From positions 1-11,260 of the forward strand of contig CAMHMG010000092.1 of the NCBI GenBank assembly GCA_946186175.1: DNA of 11,260 bases, read 5' to 3'. The notes below the pieces were generated by a model. The model had not been told where the DNA came from and did no database searches. It saw nothing but the letters and a program-made list of their open reading frames with translations. Origin of the DNA: an uncultured Clostridia bacterium (lineage in GTDB: Bacteria > Bacillota > Clostridia > Lachnospirales > Lachnospiraceae). Positions 1 through 6,076 of this stretch are shown piece by piece (positions within the stretch are counted from its first letter, which is position 1; every line of letters starts with the position of its first letter). The translations under genes were made by a program, and so were the position numbers.

Positions 1-95
1 TCCATTGGGTTAGTTTCCTCGGCTTGCACCGGTTGATAAAATACAAAAAGTGAAATGATTAAAGAAAGCAACAACAATAACTTTTTTGTTCTCAT
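1..95 (-). CDS. N-terminus of a secreted protein (partial, runs off the left edge)
   Basis: Only the first 31 codons are in the window, read leftward from the ATG at 95. They form a textbook Sec signal peptide: a basic start (MRTKK), a hydrophobic core of about 15 residues (runs of Leu, then Ile, Ser, Phe, Val), and a V-Q-A site followed by an acidic stretch (EETNP). No lipobox cysteine is seen before the edge, so secretion with signal peptidase I cleavage is more likely than a lipoprotein. A perfect AGGAGG lies at 102-107, 6 nt before the ATG, which fixes the start. The gene follows the cellobiose phosphorylase gene on the same strand but is separated from it by a hairpin. The mature protein is outside the window, so its function cannot be told. 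Confidence 0.8.
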   Translation of the reverse strand, partial: MRTKKLLLLLSLIISLFVFYQPVQAEETNPM

Positions 96-117
96 AGAGT
101 ACCTCCTAATGTAAATA

Positions 118-148
118 TAGGAACCGCCAAATGGCACAGCGGTTCCTA
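118..148 (-). terminator. Hairpin between the cellobiose phosphorylase gene and the secreted-protein gene
   Basis: TAGGAACCGC at 118-127 pairs perfectly with GCGGTTCCTA at 139-148 (10 bp, 11-nt loop), 35 nt beyond the phosphorylase stop codon. In the minus-strand reading direction the stem is followed by TATTTACATT, which is only moderately U-rich, so termination may be partial. The hairpin ends 10 nt before the AGGAGG of the next gene, so readthrough would give a leader with this stem close to the ribosome binding site. No convincing separate promoter for the downstream gene was found. Confidence 0.55.
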
Positions 149-182
149 AGTGTTTCAAAAAATATTAACTATAATAATACAA

Positions 183-2642
183 TTAACCCATTATAACTTC
201 AACCTTGTGAGTTGAACCATCGCTAAATGCAGGAATTACATTGCCTTCTACAGCGTTACCGTCAACAGTCATGCTCTTTACGCCCTTACATACATGATCA
301 GGGTTAGAAATTCTAATATCATAAGTAGCATTACGGAACTGTCGTGATGCGGTAAGTCCATCCCACTCTGCCGGGATTGAAGGATCGATCTTTAATCCAT
401 CCCAGTCAGGTTGAACACCTAAAATGTACTGCGAAATAGCTACGAAATTCCAGGCAGCGGTACCTGTTAGCCATGAGTTCTTACCCTCACCGAAACGGTC
501 TGCGTCCTTACCTGCGATCATCTGACCGTAAACATAAGGCTCTGTTCTGTGAAGATCTGAAATCTCTTCGTTAAATGCAGGAGCAATCTTTGAATAGTAT
601 TCAAAAGCTTTATCGCCACGGCCTGCATATGCCTCTGCACAGATGATCCATGCATTGTTGTGGCAGAAGATCCCGGCATTCTCTTTGTATCCGCCCGGAT
701 ATGTAGATATTTCACCATATTTTGAATAGTACTTGGTAAATGCAGGATTGTTAAGAACAAGTCCATGCTTTGTATTAAGGTACTTATCGATTGAATCGAG
801 GGTCTTGATGTCGGCACCCTGATCCTTACCAATCTCGGACATAACAGCGAATCCCTGAGGTTCGATGAAGATCTTGCCTTCCTCGCATTCCTTAGAACCC
901 ATCTTTTGTCCTTCGTTGTCATAAGCACGTATGAACCAATCGCCATCGAAAGCGCTGTCCATTACGTTCTTTTTCATCTTGTCAATCTCGGCCTGAGCCT
1001 TAGCTGCTTCGTCATCCTTACCTTTGTGCTTTAAGATATCAACAAATGCAGGACCTGTGTATGTAAATAATGTTGCAACCATTACAGACTCAGCTGTCTT
1101 AGAATAACCACCCTCAGCCTTAAACATTGGTGAAGTGTAAGTCTGGAAGCTTTCGCCCGGCTGTTCTGAGTAGCATGATAAGTTGATACAGTCGTTCCAA
1201 TCGGCACGCATTGCAAGTGGCAGACCATGAGGACCAACGTTGTTGCATACATGGTAAAATGAAACCATGAGGTGATCAAGCATAGGTTTTGCCTTAGACT
1301 CGTCATTGTCGTAAGGAACCATCTCATCAAGGATTGAATAATCACCTGTTTCCTTAATGTATGCTGCAACTGAAAGAATCATCCATAACGGATCGTCTGA
1401 GAAGTCGCCTCCAATGTCAGAATTACCTTTCTTGGTAAGCGGCTGATACTGATGATAGCATCCGCCGTCAGGAAGCTGTGTTGATGCAAGGTCGATCAAT
1501 CTTTCTCTTGCACGATCCGGAATCTGATGAACGAATCCCAAAAGATCCTGATTAGAATCTCGGAATCCCATTCCTCTGCCTATACCGGACTCGAAATAAG
1601 AAGCTGAACGTGATAAATTAAATGTTACCATACACTGATACTGATTCCAGATATTAACCATGCGGTTAACCTTCTCGTCAGGGGTATTAACTGTGTAGAT
1701 TCCAAGAAGCTTGTCCCAAGTAGCTTTAAGCTCGGCAAGTCCTGCTGCTACCTTCTCAGGTGTATTGAACTTATCGATCATAGAATGCGCAACCTCTTTG
1801 TTAAGAGTCTTGCCATCTGCCTCAAATTTCTTGTCTACCGGATTCTCAGCATAGCCTAAAATAAAGATAAGGTTCTTGCTTTCGCCCGGATTCAAGGTTA
1901 TTTCTTTGTAGTGTGATGCTATTGGTGACCAGCCGTCTGCAATTGAGTTAGAAGCTTGTCCTGCCTCAACTACCTGTGGTTCACCAAAACCGTTGTAAAG
2001 ACCCAAGAATGACTCGCGGTCTGTGTCGTAACCGTCAATATCTGTATTAACGGTATAAAATGCATAGTGATTACGGCGTTCATTATATTCAGTTCTGTGA
2101 TAGATCGTAGAACCTTCAATTTCAACACGTCCTGTATTGAAGTTTCTCTGGAAGTTGGTAGCATCATCCTGAGCATCCCAGAGACACCACTCAACAAAAG
2201 AGAATAGCTTGATTGTTTTAGCAGAGCCTCCTTCATTAGTAATCACAAAGTTCTGTACCTCACCGGTATAATTCTGTGGAACAAAGAATGTAACATCTGC
2301 TTTGATATCGTTCTTCTTACCTGTGATTCTGGTATATCCCATACCGTGACGACACTCGTATTCATCAAGTGTGGTTTTGACAGGTGACCATCCCGGACTC
2401 CATACAGTCTCTCCATCCTTAATATAAAAGTAACGTCCTCCCATATCTACAGGTACGTTGTTGTAACGATATCTAGTTATTCTACGAAGACGTGCATCCT
2501 TATAAAAGCTGTAACCTCCAGCTGTGTTTGAGATCAGTGAGAAGAAATCCTGTGTTCCCAGATAGTTAATCCAGGGATACGGAGTTTTTGGAGATGTGAT
2601 GACATATTCCTTGTTACTATCATCAAAAAATCCATATTTCAT
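183..2642 (-). CDS. Cellobiose phosphorylase (glycoside hydrolase family 94)
   Basis: Cytoplasmic enzyme that splits cellobiose with inorganic phosphate into alpha-glucose 1-phosphate and glucose, saving one ATP per disaccharide. At 819 residues it has the full family length. It has the features remembered for cellobiose phosphorylases: the N-terminal PYPWINYLGT and SNTAGGYSFYKDARLRR blocks of the beta-sandwich domain, and GMGFRDSNQD near residue 360 in the (alpha/alpha)6 barrel. The ADWNDC motif contains the expected general-acid Asp at 484. The phosphate-site segments are GGYKENAGIFCHNN (about 651-663) and NSWLTGTAAW (about 722-731). The overall match is closer to cellobiose than to chitobiose phosphorylases, judged from memory of the Cellvibrio/Cellulomonas enzyme. 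There is no signal peptide. The start is the ATG at 2642, with GAGG at 2656-2659 and a rather long 13-nt gap; the N-terminus lines up with the family. No sugar transporter or regulator is visible beside it. Confidence 0.93.
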   Translation of the reverse strand: MKYGFFDDSNKEYVITSPKTPYPWINYLGTQDFFSLISNTAGGYSFYKDARLRRITRYRYNNVPVDMGGRYFYIKDGETVWSPGWSPVKTTLDEYECRHGMGYTRITGKKNDIKADVTFFVPQNYTGEVQNFVITNEGGSAKTIKLFSFVEWCLWDAQDDATNFQRNFNTGRVEIEGSTIYHRTEYNERRNHYAFYTVNTDIDGYDTDRESFLGLYNGFGEPQVVEAGQASNSIADGWSPIASHYKEITLNPGESKNLIFILGYAENPVDKKFEADGKTLNKEVAHSMIDKFNTPEKVAAGLAELKATWDKLLGIYTVNTPDEKVNRMVNIWNQYQCMVTFNLSRSASYFESGIGRGMGFRDSNQDLLGFVHQIPDRARERLIDLASTQLPDGGCYHQYQPLTKKGNSDIGGDFSDDPLWMILSVAAYIKETGDYSILDEMVPYDNDESKAKPMLDHLMVSFYHVCNNVGPHGLPLAMRADWNDCINLSCYSEQPGESFQTYTSPMFKAEGGYSKTAESVMVATLFTYTGPAFVDILKHKGKDDEAAKAQAEIDKMKKNVMDSAFDGDWFIRAYDNEGQKMGSKECEEGKIFIEPQGFAVMSEIGKDQGADIKTLDSIDKYLNTKHGLVLNNPAFTKYYSKYGEISTYPGGYKENAGIFCHNNAWIICAEAYAGRGDKAFEYYSKIAPAFNEEISDLHRTEPYVYGQMIAGKDADRFGEGKNSWLTGTAAWNFVAISQYILGVQPDWDGLKIDPSIPAEWDGLTASRQFRNATYDIRISNPDHVCKGVKSMTVDGNAVEGNVIPAFSDGSTHKVEVIMG

Positions 2643-2670
2643 TGTAATAAAAGTACCTCACTTTCATTGT

Positions 2671-2687
2671 TGTCATTATTAATGACA
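2671..2687. promoter_or_regulatory. 17-bp perfect palindrome, candidate operator of the cellobiose phosphorylase gene
   Basis: TGTCATTA and TAATGACA flank a single central T. The site falls roughly 10-26 nt downstream of the predicted transcription start and just upstream of the GAGG ribosome binding site, a classic roadblock-repressor position. As RNA it would give a weak AU-rich hairpin, so a DNA-binding role is the more likely one. The regulator is not in the window. Confidence 0.45.
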
Positions 2688-2703
2688 GGATACACACGTC
2701 GAC

Positions 2704-2732
2704 ATTATATTATATATATTGGAAAAACACAA
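2704..2732 (-). promoter_or_regulatory. Sigma-A type promoter of the cellobiose phosphorylase gene
   Basis: On the minus strand there is a -35 box TTGTGT (2727-2732), a 17-bp spacer, and a perfect -10 box TATAAT (2704-2709). Transcription would start near 2697, leaving a leader of about 55 nt that contains the 17-bp palindrome. It lies beyond the tRNA terminator, so the phosphorylase gene appears to be transcribed separately from the tRNA. Confidence 0.7.
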
Positions 2733-2839
2733 GGCGAAAATGCAGAGAAAATGAGAGAAAATAACCGTATGCGCAAAAGGAACAAAGAATCATGTGCCAA
2801 TATAACAAAAAATACCTACACCCGAATAAATCTGAACAG

Positions 2840-2878
2840 AAAAAATGCTGAAAGCCTGATAAATACTGACTTCCAGCA
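2840..2878 (-). terminator. Intrinsic terminator of the tRNA-Pro gene
   Basis: Read on the minus strand, TGCTGGAAG pairs with CTTTCAGCA (9 bp with one G-U pair), followed directly by six T residues (2845-2840). It begins 13 nt after the mature 3' end of the tRNA, which is typical for a single-gene tRNA transcript. Confidence 0.8.
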
Positions 2879-2891
2879 ATCTTTAAATCAA

Positions 2892-2966
2892 TCGGAATGA
2901 CAGGACTTGAACCTGCGACCTCCACATCCCTAATGTGGCGCTCTAGCCAAACTGAGCCACATCCCG
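2892..2966 (-). tRNA. tRNA-Pro, anticodon AGG
   Basis: A 75-nt cloverleaf folds cleanly. The acceptor stem is CGGGATG/CATTCCG (one G-U) with discriminator A, the D stem is GCTC/GAGC, the anticodon stem is CCACA/TGTGG, and the T arm is GCAGG-TTCAAGT-CCTGT. The seven-base anticodon loop TTAGGGA puts AGG at positions 34-36 (2931-2929) and G at 37, as in proline tRNAs, whose C1-G72 pair is also present. The 3' CCA is not encoded (TTG follows), so it must be added by the CCA-adding enzyme. An A at wobble position 34 is uncommon in bacteria outside tRNA-Arg(ACG). Confidence 0.93.
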
Positions 2967-2982
2967 ATAACTTACTTCAAGC

Positions 2983-3011
2983 ATTCTACTACATTTAAAC
3001 CAAAATGTCAC
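2983..3011 (-). promoter_or_regulatory. Promoter of the tRNA-Pro gene
   Basis: Minus strand: -35 GTGACA (3006-3011, five of six consensus), 17-bp spacer, -10 TAGAAT (2983-2988, five of six). The expected start near 2976 is about 10 nt before the first base of the mature tRNA, which supports the call. Confidence 0.75.
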
Positions 3012-3101
3012 TACCCTTTTTTATTTTTGTGCAAATTTTTTGATATTTACATTAATATTAATGGATATATTAGATCTGTTTTTAAACATTTATCAATTTT
3101 T

Positions 3102-3143
3102 TTGTTGTGGAATCATTTCATGTATAGTATGATGTTTCTATAC
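3102..3143 (+). promoter_or_regulatory. Candidate promoter with overlapping inverted repeat, upstream of the HD-domain gene
   Basis: TTGTTG (3102-3107) and TATAGT (3123-3128) could be -35 and -10 boxes, but the 15-bp spacer is short. GTATAG (3122-3127) and CTATAC (3138-3143) form an inverted repeat over the -10 region, where a repressor could bind. A second possible -10, TATACT (3139-3144), has a poor -35. Which start is used cannot be decided by eye. Confidence 0.35.
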
Positions 3144-3169
3144 TTTATGATTAATTGAGGAAAGCAGCC

Positions 3170-3194
3170 GATTTGCACACTTGTGTGCGAAATC
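3170..3194 (+). promoter_or_regulatory. Hairpin in the leader of the HD-domain gene
   Basis: GATTT-GCACA pairs with TGTGC-GAAATC around a CTTG tetraloop; one unpaired base interrupts an otherwise perfect stem of about 10 bp. The bases after it (TGATATTTTGC) are only weakly U-rich, so it is not a convincing terminator. With the second hairpin at 3214-3235 it makes a two-stem leader ahead of the coding region. It matches no riboswitch class I can name. Confidence 0.5.
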
Positions 3195-3213
3195 TGATAT
3201 TTTGCAAAAAACA

Positions 3214-3235
3214 CATGGAGCCGCCAGGCGACATG
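3214..3235 (+). promoter_or_regulatory. Symmetric hairpin with facing GA/GA pairs, just upstream of the HD-domain gene
   Basis: The outer stem is CATG/CATG (3214-3217 with 3232-3235). Next come GA (3218-3219) facing GA (3230-3231), an inner stem GCC/GGC (3220-3222 with 3227-3229), and the four-base loop GCCA. Facing GA steps in RNA normally form stable sheared pairs, so this should be a compact helix. It ends 26 nt before the preferred start codon and could influence translation of the HD gene. A similar plan occurs on the minus strand at 7440-7456. Confidence 0.45.
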
Positions 3236-3261
3236 ATTGATTGAGTGAGTGGGTGAATGCC

Positions 3262-3708
3262 ATGCTGGAAAAAGCCATTGAAATCGCAGTTAATGCACAT
3301 AGAGGACAGATTGATAAGGCCGGTAAGATCTACATTCTTCATCCTATCCGTGTTATGATGCGCGGTAAGAATGATTTAGAGAGAATTGTAGGTATTCTTC
3401 ATGATGTCGTTGAGGATACGCCGGTTACTCTTGATATGCTAAGAGACGAGGGCTTTGCGGATGAAGTGCTTGATGCGATTGCCTGTATAACAAAGGAGGA
3501 TGGTGAGGAATACGGCCATTTTATTGACAGGGTTATGACTAATCCACTTGCAACTCAGGTGAAGTTATATGATCTTGAGGATAATATGAATCGAGATCGA
3601 ATTAAGTTTCCTACAGAGCATGATGAGAAACGTTTTGCAAAATATGAGAAATACCATCGTGTGGTTGCCGCAAAAGTGACTGAATTCAGACTGCAGGGAC
3701 TGATATGA
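3262..3708 (+). CDS. Small HD-domain phosphohydrolase, (p)ppGpp hydrolase (SpoT/MESH1) type
   Basis: A 148-residue single-domain protein of the metal-dependent HD superfamily. It shows the pattern of RelA/SpoT hydrolase domains and small alarmone hydrolases: AHRGQ.DKAG near residues 12-21 with metal ligand His13, YILHPIRV at 24-31, the central LHDVVEDT (His47, Asp48), and KLYDLEDN with the distal Asp104. It has no synthetase, TGS or ACT domain, so it could only hydrolyse. Real substrates might be ppGpp, NADPH or another nucleotide; the family does not settle this. The ATG at 3262 is preferred because homologues begin with the MLEKA-like helix, but the ribosome binding site is poor (GAGTGGG) and an in-frame TTG at 3241 or GTG at 3253 is possible. 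The stop codon lies just ahead of the start of the epimerase-like gene, so the two are coupled. Confidence 0.8.
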   Translation: MLEKAIEIAVNAHRGQIDKAGKIYILHPIRVMMRGKNDLERIVGILHDVVEDTPVTLDMLRDEGFADEVLDAIACITKEDGEEYGHFIDRVMTNPLATQVKLYDLEDNMNRDRIKFPTEHDEKRFAKYEKYHRVVAAKVTEFRLQGLI

Positions 3709-3722
3709 AAGGAGTAGGGATA

Positions 3723-4733
3723 ATGAACACAAGTTGTAAAGAAATTATGTTAGACGGGGTGCCTGTAATTGAGATGAAGGCAGGAAACTATCTTGCTATT
3801 GTTGTGCCGAGTATAGGTAGTAATGTTGCAAGACTTAGAGACTGCAAGAATAAGATAGAGATATTAAGATACAGTAAGGATAAGCCTATGACGAAACTGT
3901 ATCGTAATATGGTAACCTACGGAATGCCAACACTTTATCTTCCAAACCGGTTAGACAGGGGAGTACTTAAGACCAGTGATGATACATATCAGCTGCCGAT
4001 TAATGAGAGCAGATTCCAGAATTTCATTCACGGCTTTCTTCATTCAAGAAAATATGAAGTAGTTGAATATAGGGTTGAAGGCGATAAAGCGATCGTTAAG
4101 ACCAAGTATGAATATGATGAGAAAGATGATTTCTTTACTTACCTTCCGTTGAAGTTTATGTCGTATCTTGAATTTGTGTTAGATGAGGAAGGACTTCACT
4201 ATTCATTAACTATTACCAATCTTTCCAATAAACAGCTGCCTTATGGAGTATGTAACCATACGTCATTTATGGCACCTAATGTTAAGGGAAGTAAGGCTAA
4301 GGATATAAGGCTTACACTTCCTGTAGTAAAACGTCTTCCGCTTAATGCCCGTCAGCTTCCGGAAGCTCCGTACAAGAGGGATATATCAGCTTCTGATGAG
4401 AAATATATTAATGGTACGGCACATATGATCAAAGTGCCTGTAGAGAATGAAATGTATGAGATCGGCACGATGGATGTCGATGGAAAACAGATTCACGGGG
4501 CAGTGATCACTGATGTAAGAACCGGTAAGCGTATATGTTATGACGTTGATGAAACCTTCAAATTCTTTATCATTTGGAATGACCGTGGAACAAAAGATTA
4601 TTTCTGTCCTGAGCCGATGAGCTGGATGATAGATGCGCCGAATCTTGATCTTCCTGATAGTGAAACCGGATATATTGAGCTTGCACCCGGTGAGTCAAAG
4701 ACAGTTAATGAGACTATTTATACTATAGCTTAG
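3723..4733 (+). CDS. Aldose 1-epimerase-like protein (galactose mutarotase superfamily)
   Basis: Predicted cytoplasmic sugar-binding enzyme of the GalM fold (336 residues), which interconverts alpha and beta anomers in proven members. The expected landmarks appear in order: P-S-I-G-S-N-V-A-R-L at 29-38, the sugar-contact PNR at 74-76, a catalytic-type His in FIHGF (His103), the general-acid-type His in CNHTSF (His179), and the general-base-type Glu in PEPMSW followed by DAPN (Glu297). The sequence is divergent from true galactose mutarotases, so the substrate is unknown; it belongs to the broad 'aldose epimerase or related' group. ATG at 3723 is chosen over the upstream in-frame ATG at 3705 because AAAGGAG (3708-3714) sits 8 nt before it. 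It follows the HD gene by 14 nt. No galactose genes are adjacent, so a general housekeeping or sugar-phosphate role is possible. Confidence 0.8.
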   Translation: MNTSCKEIMLDGVPVIEMKAGNYLAIVVPSIGSNVARLRDCKNKIEILRYSKDKPMTKLYRNMVTYGMPTLYLPNRLDRGVLKTSDDTYQLPINESRFQNFIHGFLHSRKYEVVEYRVEGDKAIVKTKYEYDEKDDFFTYLPLKFMSYLEFVLDEEGLHYSLTITNLSNKQLPYGVCNHTSFMAPNVKGSKAKDIRLTLPVVKRLPLNARQLPEAPYKRDISASDEKYINGTAHMIKVPVENEMYEIGTMDVDGKQIHGAVITDVRTGKRICYDVDETFKFFIIWNDRGTKDYFCPEPMSWMIDAPNLDLPDSETGYIELAPGESKTVNETIYTIA

Positions 4734-4832
4734 ACTTTAACTTTTGATATATTGCTGTGTAAATGTTGAAAGCATGATTATGACAGTAATTTATCAAAGC
4801 GTTTTATTACAGGATTGAGGACGGAGTATAAT

Positions 4833-5672
4833 ATGTGGTATGTAATTCAGACAATGAGTGGTAAAGAGCACGAAGTATGTCTGTGGATTAATACATTTGT
4901 TGATAAGAGCTTGTTTACAAGATGCTTTGTGCCGCTATATGAGGATGTATGGCGCAAAGAAGGTATAGGGCATATTAGCATTAAGAGATTGTTTACAGGT
5001 TATTTGTTTATTGAGACAGAGGAACCTGAAAAGATACATGAAGCACTTAGGGATATTTCTCAGATGACGGTTCTGCTTTCGGCTGATGATAAGAATGAGA
5101 AGATATTTATTCCATTGCATAGGGAGGAAGAGATATTTTTTGATTCTATTCTTTCAGACGGTATTATGAAGGTCAGTTATGTTCATCTTAATAAGAACGG
5201 TAAGATCAATATGGTAATAGGTCCGCTTCAGTCATATACAGACAGGATAGTAAGAGTTGATGTTCCACACAGAAGAGCGATAGTTGATATACCGATAATG
5301 GGAGAAAGCAAAAGATTAAAATTCGGATTATGGCTGGATAAGGATCCTAAGCTTGCATGGATCGAAGAGGAGAAGAAGAACAGACAGGCAATAGAAGATG
5401 ACACGAAGGAAGTAGTGCCTGATAATCCATGGGATTGGAAAGCATGGAAGAAACTCAATGAGGAGAGGAAGAAAGCGGTAGTTAATGAGGATGACTTCGG
5501 ACATAAGGTTGGCGGACATGTCATTAACACAACGGGAATCTACGGAGATACTCCTCTCGAGATTGTGGAGGTGCATCCTGATAAAAACAGCATAATGGTT
5601 TTGGCACCTCTGTTTGGAAATATGATCAGGGTTGAAATGATGATCGATGAGGTTGAGGTGTTAGACGATTGA
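4833..5672 (+). CDS. NusG paralogue (LoaP-like transcription antiterminator) with an extra C-terminal KOW domain
   Basis: Residues 1-110 are a NusG N-terminal (NGN) domain: MWYVIQTMSGKE at the start, CFVPLYEDVWRK, then KRLFTGYLFIET. This is the part of NusG, RfaH and LoaP that binds RNA polymerase. Residues 115-170 look like the LoaP-type KOW domain (KINMVIGPLQSY...RAIVDIP...LKFGLWL). Ordinary LoaP proteins end about here. This one continues with a charged, Trp-rich linker (about 171-220) and a second KOW-like module (222-277: DFGHKVGGHV, IVEVHPDKNSIMVL, LFGNMIRVEM) that resembles housekeeping NusG. Total length is 279. GGAG at 4823-4826, 6 nt before the ATG at 4833, fixes the start; the in-frame TTG at 4815 is rejected. 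LoaP proteins usually act on long operons for polysaccharide or antibiotic synthesis, but none is visible here. Its target is unknown. Confidence 0.82.
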   Translation: MWYVIQTMSGKEHEVCLWINTFVDKSLFTRCFVPLYEDVWRKEGIGHISIKRLFTGYLFIETEEPEKIHEALRDISQMTVLLSADDKNEKIFIPLHREEEIFFDSILSDGIMKVSYVHLNKNGKINMVIGPLQSYTDRIVRVDVPHRRAIVDIPIMGESKRLKFGLWLDKDPKLAWIEEEKKNRQAIEDDTKEVVPDNPWDWKAWKKLNEERKKAVVNEDDFGHKVGGHVINTTGIYGDTPLEIVEVHPDKNSIMVLAPLFGNMIRVEMMIDEVEVLDD

Positions 5673-5673
5673 A

Positions 5674-5711
5674 GAATAAGTCCTAAGTTATAATAATCTT
5701 AGGACTTATTC
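5674..5711 (+). terminator. 14-bp perfect hairpin after the NusG-like gene
   Basis: GAATAAGTCCTAAG (5674-5687) pairs without mismatch with CTTAGGACTTATTC (5698-5711) around a 10-nt AT-only loop. It begins 2 nt after the stop codon. No U tract follows on either strand, so it may be an RNA-stabilising 3' hairpin or a weak terminator. It is the first plausible end for a transcript of the three genes upstream, since no hairpin was found between them. Confidence 0.5.
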
Positions 5712-6076
5712 ACGTAGGTTGACAGTTCTATGTTTTATTCATTGCGCCTGTAGTCTTATTATATAAGACTTCATAAAAAAGTTGTTGTGTTTTCACATTT
5801 TCGTGTTAAAATGCATATATTGACATTATCAGTTTTGTAAAATAATGCCTTTGTATAGAGACGAATTTTTGAAGCCTGCATATCTATTCAGCTATGCTTT
5901 GTAGATACACGACAGGTATGGTGCTAATGCATATTCAGGGAATTATGCTGTAACGACAAACTGTTAATATACAGGTCGTCGATTACAAGGGCTTTAAGAT
6001 ATATGTTTTTTCTTCTCTAAGTCTGTTCCTAAGCAGGAATTTTTGAATATAATATCTATGTGATGGTGCAGAACAT
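5712..6076. other. 365-bp spacer before the amidase gene, with candidate promoters and small inverted repeats
   Basis: No credible coding region is seen. Two promoter candidates are on the plus strand: TTGTGT (5785-5790) with TAAAAT (5807-5812, 16-bp spacer), and a perfect TTGACA (5820-5825) with AATAAT (5841-5846, 15-bp spacer). A TATAAT at 6048-6053 has no good -35. Inverted repeats include AGTCTTAT/ATAAGACT (5752-5770), an ACGAC/GTCGT and CTGT/ACAG stem (5953-5979), and TTCCT/AGGAA with TTTTTG after it (6027-6045). If either promoter is used, the leader would be more than 200 nt. I recognise no riboswitch class here. Confidence 0.4.

Noticed and set aside
183..2642. Chitobiose phosphorylase instead of cellobiose phosphorylase
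   Set aside because: The fold and catalytic Asp are shared, but the long stretches of near-identity remembered for cellobiose phosphorylases (N-terminal block, GMGFRDSNQD region and C-terminal segment) favour the cellobiose enzyme.
2667..2900. Plus-strand open frame of 77 codons
   Set aside because: It runs through the phosphorylase promoter, the tRNA terminator and the 3' end of the tRNA, has no ribosome binding site, and its residue make-up (Asn/Lys/Arg-rich) looks like translated AT-rich spacer.
3170..3235. Known riboswitch (fluoride, guanidine, cyclic-di-GMP) ahead of the HD gene
   Set aside because: The conserved cores of these classes as I know them are absent; only the simple hairpins are supported.
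5899..5958. Short plus-strand frame of about 19 codons in the spacer before the amidase gene
   Set aside because: No ribosome binding site and no sign of a leader peptide pattern; chance is sufficient.
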